A stretch of 64,000 bases of DNA from Sphingobacterium sp. (GTDB taxonomy: Bacteria; Bacteroidota; Bacteroidia; Sphingobacteriales; Sphingobacteriaceae), in NCBI GenBank assembly GCA_031253985.1, contig JAIRVH010000223.1:46232-110231 (forward strand), given 5' to 3'. The notes beneath the pieces were generated by a model that saw nothing but the letters and a program-made list of their open reading frames with translations, was not told the DNA's origin and did no database searches. A program made the translations under genes and the position numbers. This document shows, piece by piece, positions 47,100 to 54,190 of the stretch; the stretch's first letter is position 1; every line of letters begins with the position of its first letter.

Positions 47100-47412
47100 T
47101 AATCCAATATCTTATATCATTTAAACAATTAACTAAATGGGGCCTTTTCAGCCAATGGTTTCATACTATGTATACGGAAAGTCTTCTGGTAGTTCAAGAC
47201 TTCTATCTACGTCTAAATTCGCCGCCGATCAGACTTCATCAAAGCCGACAGTAGAAAATATAGGCCGGAAAACCGCATCATCAAATGGCGGGTCCAAAAA
47301 ACAAAGATATATCTCCGTGATGAATTGCTAAAGACATTCTTCTACTTTTTTAAAATTAATTGTCAACATAAGGATAGGCTAATCTATTTAAATACAGGCT
47401 AAATACTTCCAT
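47100..47412. other. Intergenic region upstream of the TPR kinase
   Basis: About 310 bases. A minus-strand TATCTTTG (complement of CAAAGATA, 47302-47309) is a good -7 box match and would yield a leader of about 200 bases for the kinase; no TTG -33 is seen at the usual distance. The plus-strand 64-residue ORF at 47137 has low-complexity composition and no family resemblance, so I do not call it. Confidence 0.4.
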
Positions 47413-47450
47413 TGAAAAAAACGCCTCCCGATAGCTCGAGAGGCGTTTTT
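47413..47450 (-). terminator. Terminator of the sod operon
   Basis: AAAAACGCCTC (47417-47427) and GAGGCGTTTTT (47440-47450) form an 11-bp perfect stem, with an inner CGA/TCG extension across one mismatch. Read on the minus strand it ends in a U-run right after the flavodoxin-fold reductase stop at 47454. A-run/T-run symmetry would also let it stop plus-strand transcription. Confidence 0.88.
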
Positions 47451-47453
47451 GTT

Positions 47454-48008
47454 TTAACGATATGCGCCGCTCTTTTTCATCGCAATATCGACCAGCAAAT
47501 CCAGTTTACACTGATAGGCCGAAGAAAGCACACTTGGATTATCGGACTCAAAAAGGGCCGATTTCATGATAGGGACACTAAAGGGCAATGTCCAGGCGCG
47601 AAGTGATTTTGCGATCGCATCCATAGCGTTTATCCCTTGCAGCGCATGTACACCATCGGCCCAGCAAACCAGTCCAATATGTTTGTCCGTCAGATAAGCG
47701 GGTTTGTTCTGGGCACTCACTTCTAGCCAGTCCAGACAGTTTTTCATGACACCGGGAATACTTCCGTGATATAAAGGAGACAACCAAAAATGCACATCTG
47801 CCTCGAGAAAAAGATTATTCATAATCTTTACTGCATTAGGCACGCGGTTGAGACTCAGATCAAATAAAGGTATCCCGCTGTCAGCTAAATTAAAAATCGT
47901 ATTGTCGATGCCTATTTGGTTCAATTTTTCGGAAAAATAATTCGACAGTTTTCCCGACGTAGATTCTTGCCTTCTTTCCAAGGCACCGTTAAATATCAAT
48001 GCTTTCAT
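47454..48008 (-). CDS. NADPH-dependent FMN reductase-like flavoprotein
   Basis: 184 residues with a flavodoxin-like fold: N-terminal MKALIFNGALERRQESTSGKLSNYF (phosphate loop region) and LSPLYHGSIPGVMKNCLDWLE, the typical FMN_red active-site region. It is cytosolic and would reduce flavins or quinones with NAD(P)H. Its ATG overlaps the DUF2480 stop (TAATG), so the two are translationally coupled. As part of the sod operon it likely serves redox defence. Confidence 0.88.
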   Translation of the reverse strand: MKALIFNGALERRQESTSGKLSNYFSEKLNQIGIDNTIFNLADSGIPLFDLSLNRVPNAVKIMNNLFLEADVHFWLSPLYHGSIPGVMKNCLDWLEVSAQNKPAYLTDKHIGLVCWADGVHALQGINAMDAIAKSLRAWTLPFSVPIMKSALFESDNPSVLSSAYQCKLDLLVDIAMKKSGAYR

Positions 48009-48505
48009 TATACTTTACTTTTTTTAAAAATAACTTTAGGCATGCCCACCTCACCATACATCAACGTTTGTACGATCGGAACCAAACGTTCTGTTGCTAA
48101 CACATAAAGTGATGCCGGGATATCCGGACGGGCTCGTACGACAACTTTTTGGTTCTGAAAATGCGATAAATCCGTCGACCGCAAAGTCTGCCTCCATAGG
48201 TCAATGGCCAGTTCCTCGACATCCTTAAAATCGTAATAAGCTGCAATAGGATGAAGTTTCTCCGCCAGGGTCATGTAGACCCAAGGCGGAATAATCGCAT
48301 CAACAGAACAACTGATGGCAACGGCTTTATTCGCAAAAACGGACCAATCCACGGCGGCCAAAGCTTCTCTAAATTCCTTTTCTCTAACGATAGCCTCCTG
48401 ATAAAGCAATGCTTTGATATCAAAGCTTTCGATCGTCAGATCGGTCTTAAAATCGATCAGATCTAAGGCCAATATGCCCGTGTTTTCAACTTTATTTACA
48501 AACAT
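48008..48505 (-). CDS. DUF2480 family protein
   Basis: 165 residues with no signal or membrane segment. It resembles the DUF2480 family of Bacteroidota (LDLIDFKTDLTIESFDIKALLYQEAIVREKEFREAL; AISCSVDAIIPPWVYMTLAEKLHP). Its function is unknown. It lies 7 bp after the superoxide dismutase gene and overlaps the reductase gene, so it belongs to an oxidative-stress operon, which is the main clue to its role. Confidence 0.85.
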   Translation of the reverse strand: MFVNKVENTGILALDLIDFKTDLTIESFDIKALLYQEAIVREKEFREALAAVDWSVFANKAVAISCSVDAIIPPWVYMTLAEKLHPIAAYYDFKDVEELAIDLWRQTLRSTDLSHFQNQKVVVRARPDIPASLYVLATERLVPIVQTLMYGEVGMPKVIFKKSKV

Positions 48506-48512
48506 GTCGTCT

Positions 48513-49139
48513 TTACACCAAACTAGTGACTACCGCCTCATATTTTTGTTCCACAACAGACCAATCCAAAACTGACCAAAATGCATCCAAATAATCCGCT
48601 CTTTTATTCTGATATTTCAAATAGTAAGCATGCTCCCAGACATCGACCCCCAAAATAGGAAAACCTCTGCTGGTCAGTTGCGTATCCATCAACGGATTAT
48701 CCTGATTTGGCGTAGCTGCTACATCCAACGCACCGGAGTGTTTCACATAAAGCCACGACCAGCCCGAACCAAATTGCCCAAGTCCTGCATTTTTTATCTG
48801 GGCTTTGAGCTGATCCAAAGAACCGAAGGCAGCGTTTATTTCATCCGCTAATTTTCCTGTGGGTACCGTTTTTGGATTGGGCGATAAAATTTCCCAAAAT
48901 AACGTGTGGTTAAAATGACCGCCGGCATTATTGCGGACCGCCGGACCGTATTCGCTAACCTTTACCAAAATATCCGATAATTCGCCGGCTTCGCTTTCCT
49001 TTCCTTCTAATGCCTTATTGAGGTTGTCGACATAAGCTTGATGATGCTTTTGATGATGAATCGTCATGGTCTCACGATCAAAATAAGGCTCAAGCGCCGC
49101 ATAGGCATATGGTAACTGGGGTAATTGAAATTTGTGCAT
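48513..49139 (-). CDS. sodA: Superoxide dismutase (Mn/Fe family)
   Basis: The track start at 49316 is too long; ATG 49139 gives the standard N terminus MHKFQLPQLPYAYAALEPYFDRETMTIHHQKHHQ, and the extra part covers the promoter. About 208 residues. Metal ligands are present: His in TIHHQKHH, His in GGHFNHTLFW, and Asp/His in DVWEHAYYLKYQ. GGHFNHT and NQDNPLMD look Mn-type or cambialistic. It dismutates superoxide; no signal peptide, so cytosolic. First gene of a three-gene operon controlled from the region shared with the SufR-like regulator. Confidence 0.95.
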   Translation of the reverse strand: MHKFQLPQLPYAYAALEPYFDRETMTIHHQKHHQAYVDNLNKALEGKESEAGELSDILVKVSEYGPAVRNNAGGHFNHTLFWEILSPNPKTVPTGKLADEINAAFGSLDQLKAQIKNAGLGQFGSGWSWLYVKHSGALDVAATPNQDNPLMDTQLTSRGFPILGVDVWEHAYYLKYQNKRADYLDAFWSVLDWSVVEQKYEAVVTSLV

Positions 49140-49163
49140 AGTTTTATTGTTTTTATGATAAGT

Positions 49164-49194
49164 CAAAACTAGAGAATCTATCTTAATAAAACAA
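49164..49194 (-). promoter_or_regulatory. Promoter of the sod operon
   Basis: On the minus strand TAGTTTTG (complement of CAAAACTA, 49164-49171) is a full TAnnTTTG match, with TTG (complement of CAA, 49192-49194) exactly 20 bases upstream. The -33 element falls inside the inverted repeat at 49183-49214. Confidence 0.75.
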
Positions 49195-49214
49195 CCATTT
49201 AGTTGTTTTATTAA
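49183..49214. promoter_or_regulatory. Inverted-repeat operator over the sod promoter
   Basis: TTAATAAAACAAC-CATTTA-GTTGTTTTATTAA is a perfect 13+13 bp inverted repeat with a 6-base spacer. It covers the -33 element of the sod promoter. A related half site, TATAAAACAAC, lies between the -7 box and start codon of the divergent SufR-like gene. This is the expected arrangement for a dimeric regulator controlling both genes. Confidence 0.75.
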
Positions 49215-49274
49215 AGTCATAAAAATACCAAACCCTTGTTTTAAGCCTAACTTTAGAACAAAAAATAAAAACGC

Positions 49275-49282
49275 TATCTTTG
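49275..49282 (+). promoter_or_regulatory. -7 box of the SufR-like regulator gene (TATCTTTG)
   Basis: TATCTTTG matches TAnnTTTG and lies 34 bases before the ATG at 49317. The half site TATAAAACAAC (about 49291-49301) sits just after the expected start site, suggesting autorepression. Confidence 0.65.
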
Positions 49283-49316
49283 TTGAAAGTCTATAAAACA
49301 ACTTTTTTATTGTCAA

Positions 49317-49943
49317 ATGCAGAAGAGTCCAGCTGATCGAATATTAATGTTCTTAAAAATGCGCCGGGAAGCCACAGCAGCTTTGATTGCAACAGAATTG
49401 GCGATAACAAAAGAAGGTGCCCGTAAACATCTATTGAACCTCGCAAATCAGAACCTGATTGTATCCAACAGCCGAAGCGAAGGTATAGGCCGTCCGTCGA
49501 CTTACTATAGTCTGTCTCCACAGGGCATGGCAAGATTTCCGGATAGTCACGCCGACATTACGGTACAGTTGTTACAATCGATTAAACAAGTGCTTGGCGA
49601 GAATGCTTTAGATCTACTGATCAGTGACCGGGAGTCTAAAGTATACCAGAAATATACCGAGGCATTATTGGATATAGATTCGATCGAAAAAAAACTTGAG
49701 GTTATCGCCGCTAAACGGACTGAGGAAGGCTATATGGCTGAATGGAGAAAAGAAAGTGACTATTATCTTCTCATTGAAAATCATTGCCCGATATGTGCAG
49801 CGGCAACTGAGTGTCAAGGATTTTGCCGTTCAGAACTGAATAATTTCCAACAATTGATCGGTCCGTCATACATTATCAGCAGAACGGAATACATGATCGA
49901 CAGTGCTCCGCGCTGTACGTATCGCATCATGAAGAAGAAATAA
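49317..49943 (+). CDS. SufR-like (COG2345-type) iron-sulfur helix-turn-helix regulator
   Basis: 208 residues. N-terminal winged helix (RILMFLKMRREATAALIATELAITKEGARKHLLNLANQNLIV) with the wing SEGIGRPSTYYSLSPQG. The C-terminal part has a cysteine array, C157-P-I-C160, C166, C170 and C200 (RCTYRI), in the pattern ENHCPIC...C..FC..EL...CTYRI seen in SufR-type regulators that bind an Fe-S cluster. I infer redox or Fe-S sensing. It is divergent from sod with 177 bp between start codons, and the shared perfect inverted repeat is its likely binding site. Confidence 0.82.
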   Translation: MQKSPADRILMFLKMRREATAALIATELAITKEGARKHLLNLANQNLIVSNSRSEGIGRPSTYYSLSPQGMARFPDSHADITVQLLQSIKQVLGENALDLLISDRESKVYQKYTEALLDIDSIEKKLEVIAAKRTEEGYMAEWRKESDYYLLIENHCPICAAATECQGFCRSELNNFQQLIGPSYIISRTEYMIDSAPRCTYRIMKKK

Positions 49944-49981
49944 AACAGCCCCAGCTAAAACACCCCAAATAAATTAATAAT

Positions 49982-49995
49982 ATACCAAAAAGTAT
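49982..49995. promoter_or_regulatory. TetR operator candidate 1 (ATACC-N4-AGTAT)
   Basis: ATACCAAAAAGTAT sits just upstream of the tetR -7 box and is one base from a perfect palindrome. It matches the perfect site at 50641-50654. A further GTAT...ATAC dyad lies over 50007-50018. Together they suggest autorepression. Confidence 0.55.
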
Positions 49996-49999
49996 TTTT

Positions 50000-50007
50000 T
50001 ATATTTG
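50000..50007 (+). promoter_or_regulatory. -7 box of the tetR gene (TATATTTG)
   Basis: A full TAnnTTTG match 22 bases before the ATG at 50030, bracketed by ATAC/GTAT dyads. Confidence 0.6.
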
Positions 50008-50029
50008 TATCAAAATACGCAGAATAATT

Positions 50030-50623
50030 ATGTCAAAAGCAGAGCAGACCCGACAGTTCATTATTGAAAAAACAGCACCGATCTTTAATAAAAAAGGTTA
50101 CTTTGCTACTTCCCTGTCAGATATTACCACGGCTACCGGTTTAACCAAGGGAAGTATCTATGGTAATTTTAAAGATAAGGACGACCTAGCCATTCATGTC
50201 TATAGTTATCAGAGTAAAAAAATAGCGGAAGCCGTTAATCAGCAGATTACACAGCAAAAAACAGCACTAAAAAAACTATTCTCCTTCCTGGATTTTTATA
50301 AAGACAACTTTAAATCCATTGCAGCTTCTGGGGGCTGTCCAATGATGAATGCTGCGGTTGAAGCTGATGATTCTTTATCTTTTCTAACGCCAAAAGTCAG
50401 ACGTTCATTCGACCTCTGGCGTCAGCGTTTAATCCTGATTCTGGAGGAAGGGATAACAACTGGAGAATTTAAGCAAGATGTTTCTGCTGAAAGTTACGCC
50501 ATTACATTTATGGCGATGATCGAGGGCGGAATTTTGCTATCAAAAATTACCGGAAGAGGAAAAGATTTAGCGATTGTCTTAGATAAAATGAGGGAAATGA
50601 TTGATCAACAGATCAAAAGCTAA
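50030..50623 (+). CDS. TetR-family transcriptional regulator
   Basis: 197 residues. N-terminal TetR helix-turn-helix: RQFIIEKTAPIFNKKGYFATSLSDITTATGLTKGSIYGNFKDKDDLAIHVY. The C-terminal ligand domain includes GGCPMMNAAVEADDS, similar to the TetR_C subfamily around YxaF/AcrR-like proteins. It lies 61 bp upstream of a co-directional ketosynthase gene whose leader carries a perfect copy of the ATACC-N4-GGTAT motif, so that gene is the probable target. The ligand may be a fatty acid or acyl compound, but this is inferred only from the neighbour. Confidence 0.9.
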   Translation: MSKAEQTRQFIIEKTAPIFNKKGYFATSLSDITTATGLTKGSIYGNFKDKDDLAIHVYSYQSKKIAEAVNQQITQQKTALKKLFSFLDFYKDNFKSIAASGGCPMMNAAVEADDSLSFLTPKVRRSFDLWRQRLILILEEGITTGEFKQDVSAESYAITFMAMIEGGILLSKITGRGKDLAIVLDKMREMIDQQIKS

Positions 50624-50640
50624 TTTTTTCATAAAAACAA

Positions 50641-50654
50641 ATACCAATAGGTAT
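50641..50654. promoter_or_regulatory. TetR operator candidate 2 (ATACCAATAGGTAT), upstream of the ketosynthase
   Basis: A perfect 14-bp palindrome, ATACC-AATA-GGTAT, 31 bases before the fabF-like ATG. It overlaps a near -7 box (TATTATTG, about 50652-50660). The same motif occurs before tetR. Confidence 0.65.
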
Positions 50655-50684
50655 ATTATTGGATTAATACTAAAATAAAAAGAG

Positions 50685-51923
50685 ATGAAAAGAGTTGTAG
50701 TTACCGGTATGGGAACCATAAACCCACTGGGAGAAAACATTGATATATTCTGGAACAACATTTTGCGCGGTGAAAACCGCACAGCAATGATCAGCCGTTT
50801 TGATGCTTCCTTATTTCGAACACAGATTGCGAGTGAAATTAAGCACTTTCAACCTGAAAAATACCTAGATAGAAATGAAATCAAAAGGAGCGATCTTTTC
50901 ACACAATATGCTTTATACAGTGCGGCTCAGGCACTGGAAGATTCGGGACTCGTACCTGAAAACATGGATCCTTTTGACATCGGTGTCATTTGGGGTGTTG
51001 GTCAGGGCGGAATGGAAACTTTCGAAAAAGAGGTAGAAGGCTACGTTATGGGAGATTACAAACCACGATTCAGCCCATTTTTCGTTCCCCGGCTTATCGT
51101 CAATATGGCTTCAGGAATGATATCGATGAAATATGGTTTAAAAGGAATCAATTACACAACAGTATCGGCCTGTGCGACATCCAATACTGCGTTTATGGAC
51201 GCTTTCAATTACATCCGATTAGGAAAAGCGAAAGTCTTTATCAGCGGCGGCTCAGAGGCCCCCATTACGCCCGCTTCCGTGGGTGGCTTTTCTGCCATGA
51301 AAGCCATGTCGAGCCGACATGACAGTCCACAGACTGCGAGCAGGCCATTTGACCGCGATCGTGACGGTTTTGTCATGGGCGAAGGTGCCGGCGCGCTCAT
51401 CCTGGAAGAATACGAACATGCAAAGAACAGAGGCGCAAAAATTTATGCAGAACTTGTAGGAGCTTCAATGACTGCCGATGCCTACCATATGACTTCCCCC
51501 CATCCAGAGGGAGTGGCGGCAGCAAAGGCAATGTCACTGGCTTTGGAGGAGGCTAAAATTGATACAAGTGAGCTCGACTATTTAAATCTTCACGCAACTT
51601 CAACTCCGGTTGGCGATATCGCTGAACTAAAAGCCATGCAACGTGCTTTTGGCAACTCCAGTAATCTTTGGGTCAGTTCTACCAAGTCAATGACAGGACA
51701 CCTGCTTGGTGCAGCCGGAGCTATTGAAGCAATCATTGCCATAAAATCGATCAATAACAATGTTATCCCTGCAACGATTAACATCGAAAATATAGATCCC
51801 GAGATTCCCGAAGGAGTTAATATTGTGATCAATCAGCCACTGGAAAAAACTGTAAACACTGCAATGAGCAATGCTTTTGGTTTCGGTGGGCACAATTCAA
51901 GTATCGTTTTCAAAAAAATATAA
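50685..51923 (+). CDS. Beta-ketoacyl-ACP synthase II (FabF-like)
   Basis: 412 residues, the usual length. The Cys-His-His triad is intact: C163 (TVSACATSNTAF), H303 (NLHATSTPVGD) and H339 (SMTGHLLGAAGAIEA), with the C-terminal NAFGFGGHNSSIVF. It elongates acyl-ACP with malonyl-ACP in fatty-acid synthesis. It stands alone with a TetR regulator rather than beside acpP, so it may be a second, regulated FabF used for membrane adaptation. I leave the symbol blank for that reason. Confidence 0.92.
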   Translation: MKRVVVTGMGTINPLGENIDIFWNNILRGENRTAMISRFDASLFRTQIASEIKHFQPEKYLDRNEIKRSDLFTQYALYSAAQALEDSGLVPENMDPFDIGVIWGVGQGGMETFEKEVEGYVMGDYKPRFSPFFVPRLIVNMASGMISMKYGLKGINYTTVSACATSNTAFMDAFNYIRLGKAKVFISGGSEAPITPASVGGFSAMKAMSSRHDSPQTASRPFDRDRDGFVMGEGAGALILEEYEHAKNRGAKIYAELVGASMTADAYHMTSPHPEGVAAAKAMSLALEEAKIDTSELDYLNLHATSTPVGDIAELKAMQRAFGNSSNLWVSSTKSMTGHLLGAAGAIEAIIAIKSINNNVIPATINIENIDPEIPEGVNIVINQPLEKTVNTAMSNAFGFGGHNSSIVFKKI

Positions 51924-51941
51924 TTTTTTTTGAAATAATAC

Positions 51942-51972
51942 TTGACAGAGTGTAATAAACACACTATCTTTG
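51942..51972 (+). promoter_or_regulatory. Promoter of candidate sRNA copy 2
   Basis: TTG (51942-51944), 20 bases, then TATCTTTG (51965-51972) fits both boxes of the Bacteroidota housekeeping promoter. It starts about 20 bases after the fabF-like stop codon. Confidence 0.7.
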
Positions 51973-51977
51973 TACTA

Positions 51978-52044
51978 TCATAATTTAGGTTTATAATTGG
52001 TTATTTAAGGTTTTCATTCTCCCCGTTTGAAAACCTTTTTTTTT
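51978..52044 (+). ncRNA. Candidate small RNA, copy 2 (paralogue of 2653-2719)
   Basis: Same unit as copy 1: TATCATAATTTAGGTTTATAATTGG-type body, then AAGGTTTTC (52007-52015), the C-rich loop and GAAAACCTT (52029-52037) with a T9 run. Two differences from copy 1 over about 76 bases, both outside the terminator stem. The upstream promoter has both -33 and -7 elements, which makes independent transcription more convincing here. The 62-residue ORF at 52027 starts inside the terminator and is not credible. Confidence 0.65.
52007..52044 (+). terminator. Intrinsic terminator of candidate sRNA copy 2
   Basis: AAGGTTTTC/GAAAACCTT stem with a C-rich 13-base loop and nine T residues, identical in the stem and loop to copy 1. 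Confidence 0.87.
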
Positions 52045-52603
52045 ACTTCGTTATTCCAATTGATAGAAACCGACATCGCAATTCATTTGTCAATTTATCA
52101 GGGTCCAAATCAGTTCGGGCACCGACTAAATATCGTTACTATTGATTCATTCTTACCTTATGGCCAATTGATCGTTCCAACGAGCTATTATCCAATCCAT
52201 TATTTTACTGGGTAGCTTACCTCTGGAAAAAGTCGCATTTGATCTGATGTTTAGGCAGCTCGAATGAAACCGATTATTTCCTCAAAGTTAAACAAGACAA
52301 GTCGTTTATTTTAGCTAAAGTCGACCATTTTATACCGTTTTCAGAGACACATAAAGCCTGTTTAAAGCACTGTTATAGCACTAACCCCTAGTATGACTTT
52401 AGTACTATATCTGTACTATATCTGTACTATATCTGTGCTTTATCTATACTGGAGCTGTAAAGTTGCCAAAAAGAACAGCTTTAAGAAGGTCCAATGAGAA
52501 AATTATAATTAATATTTAGTTAATATAAATTCGCTTATTATACCGACCAACCTGCCGGCATATTTACGGAGCCTGGAAAGGGTAATAATGGGGTGGAAAA
52601 ATT
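52045..52603. other. Gene-poor region between sRNA copy 2 and the RagAB-like locus
   Basis: About 560 bases with no credible gene. It contains an 11-bp tandem repeat (listed separately) and otherwise AT-rich sequence with several stop codons in all frames I checked. It could be a decayed gene, but I see no recognisable remnant. Confidence 0.5.
52401..52455. repeat. 11-bp tandem repeat (TGTACTATATC)
   Basis: AGTACTATATC, TGTACTATATC, TGTACTATATC, TGTGCTTTATC, TATACTGGAGC: three near-perfect and two degraded 11-bp units in direct tandem. The unit has no spacer, so it is not a CRISPR. One unit is about one helical turn, so a protein could bind along one face; slippage is the simpler explanation. 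Confidence 0.75.
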
Positions 52604-52641
52604 ATAAAAAAACAGCGAGACAACCGAAATTGCCTCGCTGT
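52604..52641 (-). terminator. Terminator of the RagAB-like operon
   Basis: ACAGCGAG (52612-52619) and CTCGCTGT (52634-52641) form an 8-bp stem, extended by CAA/TTG across one mismatch. On the minus strand it runs into a U-rich tail. It lies 20 bases after the susD_2 stop. Confidence 0.85.
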
Positions 52642-52661
52642 GTAAAAATAAACATATGAAA

Positions 52662-54146
52662 CTATTTTTTGCCATTGTCTTTTGCCCACCACAATCTTTT
52701 TCCCCAAACATGATCAACAACCCCTTTAGCTGCTGCCTCTGTATTAACTTTATTATATAAATATTCATTATTTGGGTAAGGAAGACGCCAGGGCTGATCA
52801 GTATGGTTATTTCCCCATTTAGAATTTAATGAAGGATAATTGGTACTAGGAATTCCAGTACGTCTATATAATGCCCAAGCTTCGTAATTCTCTTTAAATA
52901 AAGCGACCCACATATCCCACCAAATTCTTTCTTTAGTATTATCAAATTTGCCGGCATTAGCAAGATACTTCTTCACTTTATCTTCAGAAATACCATTGTC
53001 CTTCATAGAAATCGTTACAGCAGTATTGTAGGCTGTCTCCGCACTCATTCCAACATTGTATCCCATTAATGCTGCCTCAGCTAAAATATAATATGTTTCA
53101 CAAGATTTATAAAATGGTGTAAATCCAGCAGCATTGTGTATATAATCCCCACCTATCCAAGAAACAGATCTCAGAACCTTCGGTCCTCCAGCGGCTGGTC
53201 CATTAGGAAAACCAACATAAGTTCCAACATTTGTAGTATCCGCTATTGAAGCTATTCTTGGATCCTCCACACTTGTCATATAGTTAATGAAAATATCAAA
53301 CATTCCCCAATTATCAATTCTTCCTCCGTTTATACCAGACTTATACCATGGCTCCATATACGGTAATGTTCCTGGGTAATACAAATAACAGTTTTCTTCG
53401 CTACTTTCGAGAACCGGATACTTTGACTTATTACCTGCAATCTCTTCAATGGTAGATTTAGCTAGTGAAGGAGCTACAGCAGAGATACGCATTGCCATTC
53501 GTAAACGTAGGGAATTACAAAATTTCTGCCATTTTTTCATATCGCCATTATAAATAATATCAAAATCGCCTACGATATCACTACCTGTCCCTGCTGCCAT
53601 TTCGTCCGCAATTTTCTTTAAATCTGCTAAAACAGCGGGGAAAATATCCTCTTGCTTATCATATTTCGGTCTTAAAATATCTCCGTCTGCAGGGAGCCCT
53701 TTAAATGCCTCAGAATATGGGATATCCCCCCAACCATCCAACAAATAAGACCACATATAATTTTGCCATATGCGTGCTATCGCTCTGATATTTTTATAGG
53801 CAGCCTCCTTTTCGGCAGTCTTTGCGAGCAAATCATTAAGCTGCGTAATGTTGTAATAAGAAGCATACCACCTATTACCATAACCATTATTTGAGGGAGT
53901 TAGACCATCCAATTTATCAAGATACTGAATTTTCACAATGTACCCGGCGAACGTTCCATATCCATCTACATCGCCGCCGAATTGTTCTCCAGCGTAACGA
54001 AGTACATTGGTCAACATATTCTGTGGAGGGACATTACTAAGCGCGTCCGGATCTGTATTAATTTTTTCAAAGTCCTTAGTACACCCTACCAAAGAAATAA
54101 GGGCAAACAAGAAGATATATCTAATTTTAAATAATAATTTTTCCAT
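52662..54146 (-). CDS. SusD_2/RagB-like nutrient-binding lipoprotein
   Basis: 494 residues. The lipoprotein signal ends LFALISLVGCTKDFEKINTDPDALSNVPPQNMLTNVLRYAG; this start and the later DGWGDIPYSEAFKGLP and SLRLRMAMRIS motifs match the SusD-like_2 family. It is an outer-membrane binding lid for the adjacent SusC-like barrel. In this family the cargo may be glycan or peptide; peptidase genes lie nearby. DNA is visibly AT-richer than flanking peptidase genes. Confidence 0.9.
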   Translation of the reverse strand: MEKLLFKIRYIFLFALISLVGCTKDFEKINTDPDALSNVPPQNMLTNVLRYAGEQFGGDVDGYGTFAGYIVKIQYLDKLDGLTPSNNGYGNRWYASYYNITQLNDLLAKTAEKEAAYKNIRAIARIWQNYMWSYLLDGWGDIPYSEAFKGLPADGDILRPKYDKQEDIFPAVLADLKKIADEMAAGTGSDIVGDFDIIYNGDMKKWQKFCNSLRLRMAMRISAVAPSLAKSTIEEIAGNKSKYPVLESSEENCYLYYPGTLPYMEPWYKSGINGGRIDNWGMFDIFINYMTSVEDPRIASIADTTNVGTYVGFPNGPAAGGPKVLRSVSWIGGDYIHNAAGFTPFYKSCETYYILAEAALMGYNVGMSAETAYNTAVTISMKDNGISEDKVKKYLANAGKFDNTKERIWWDMWVALFKENYEAWALYRRTGIPSTNYPSLNSKWGNNHTDQPWRLPYPNNEYLYNKVNTEAAAKGVVDHVWGKRLWWAKDNGKK

Positions 54147-54190
54147 TTTTTTTAAGTTTGTGGCCGATTAATGCGTGACCATTTTTAACA

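Noticed and set aside
47137-47331. 64-residue ORF in the intergenic region upstream of the kinase
   Set aside because: Ser/Lys-rich, no start signal or family resemblance, and overlaps a likely minus-strand promoter.
49140-49316. N-terminal extension of superoxide dismutase in the ORF track
   Set aside because: The canonical SOD N terminus begins at 49139, and the extension covers the promoter, operator and divergent leader.
52027-52215. 62-residue ORF downstream of the fabF-like gene
   Set aside because: Its start codon is inside the sRNA terminator hairpin; no family resemblance.
52401-52455. CRISPR-like repeat
   Set aside because: Units of 11 bp are directly adjacent with no spacers; no cas gene in the window.
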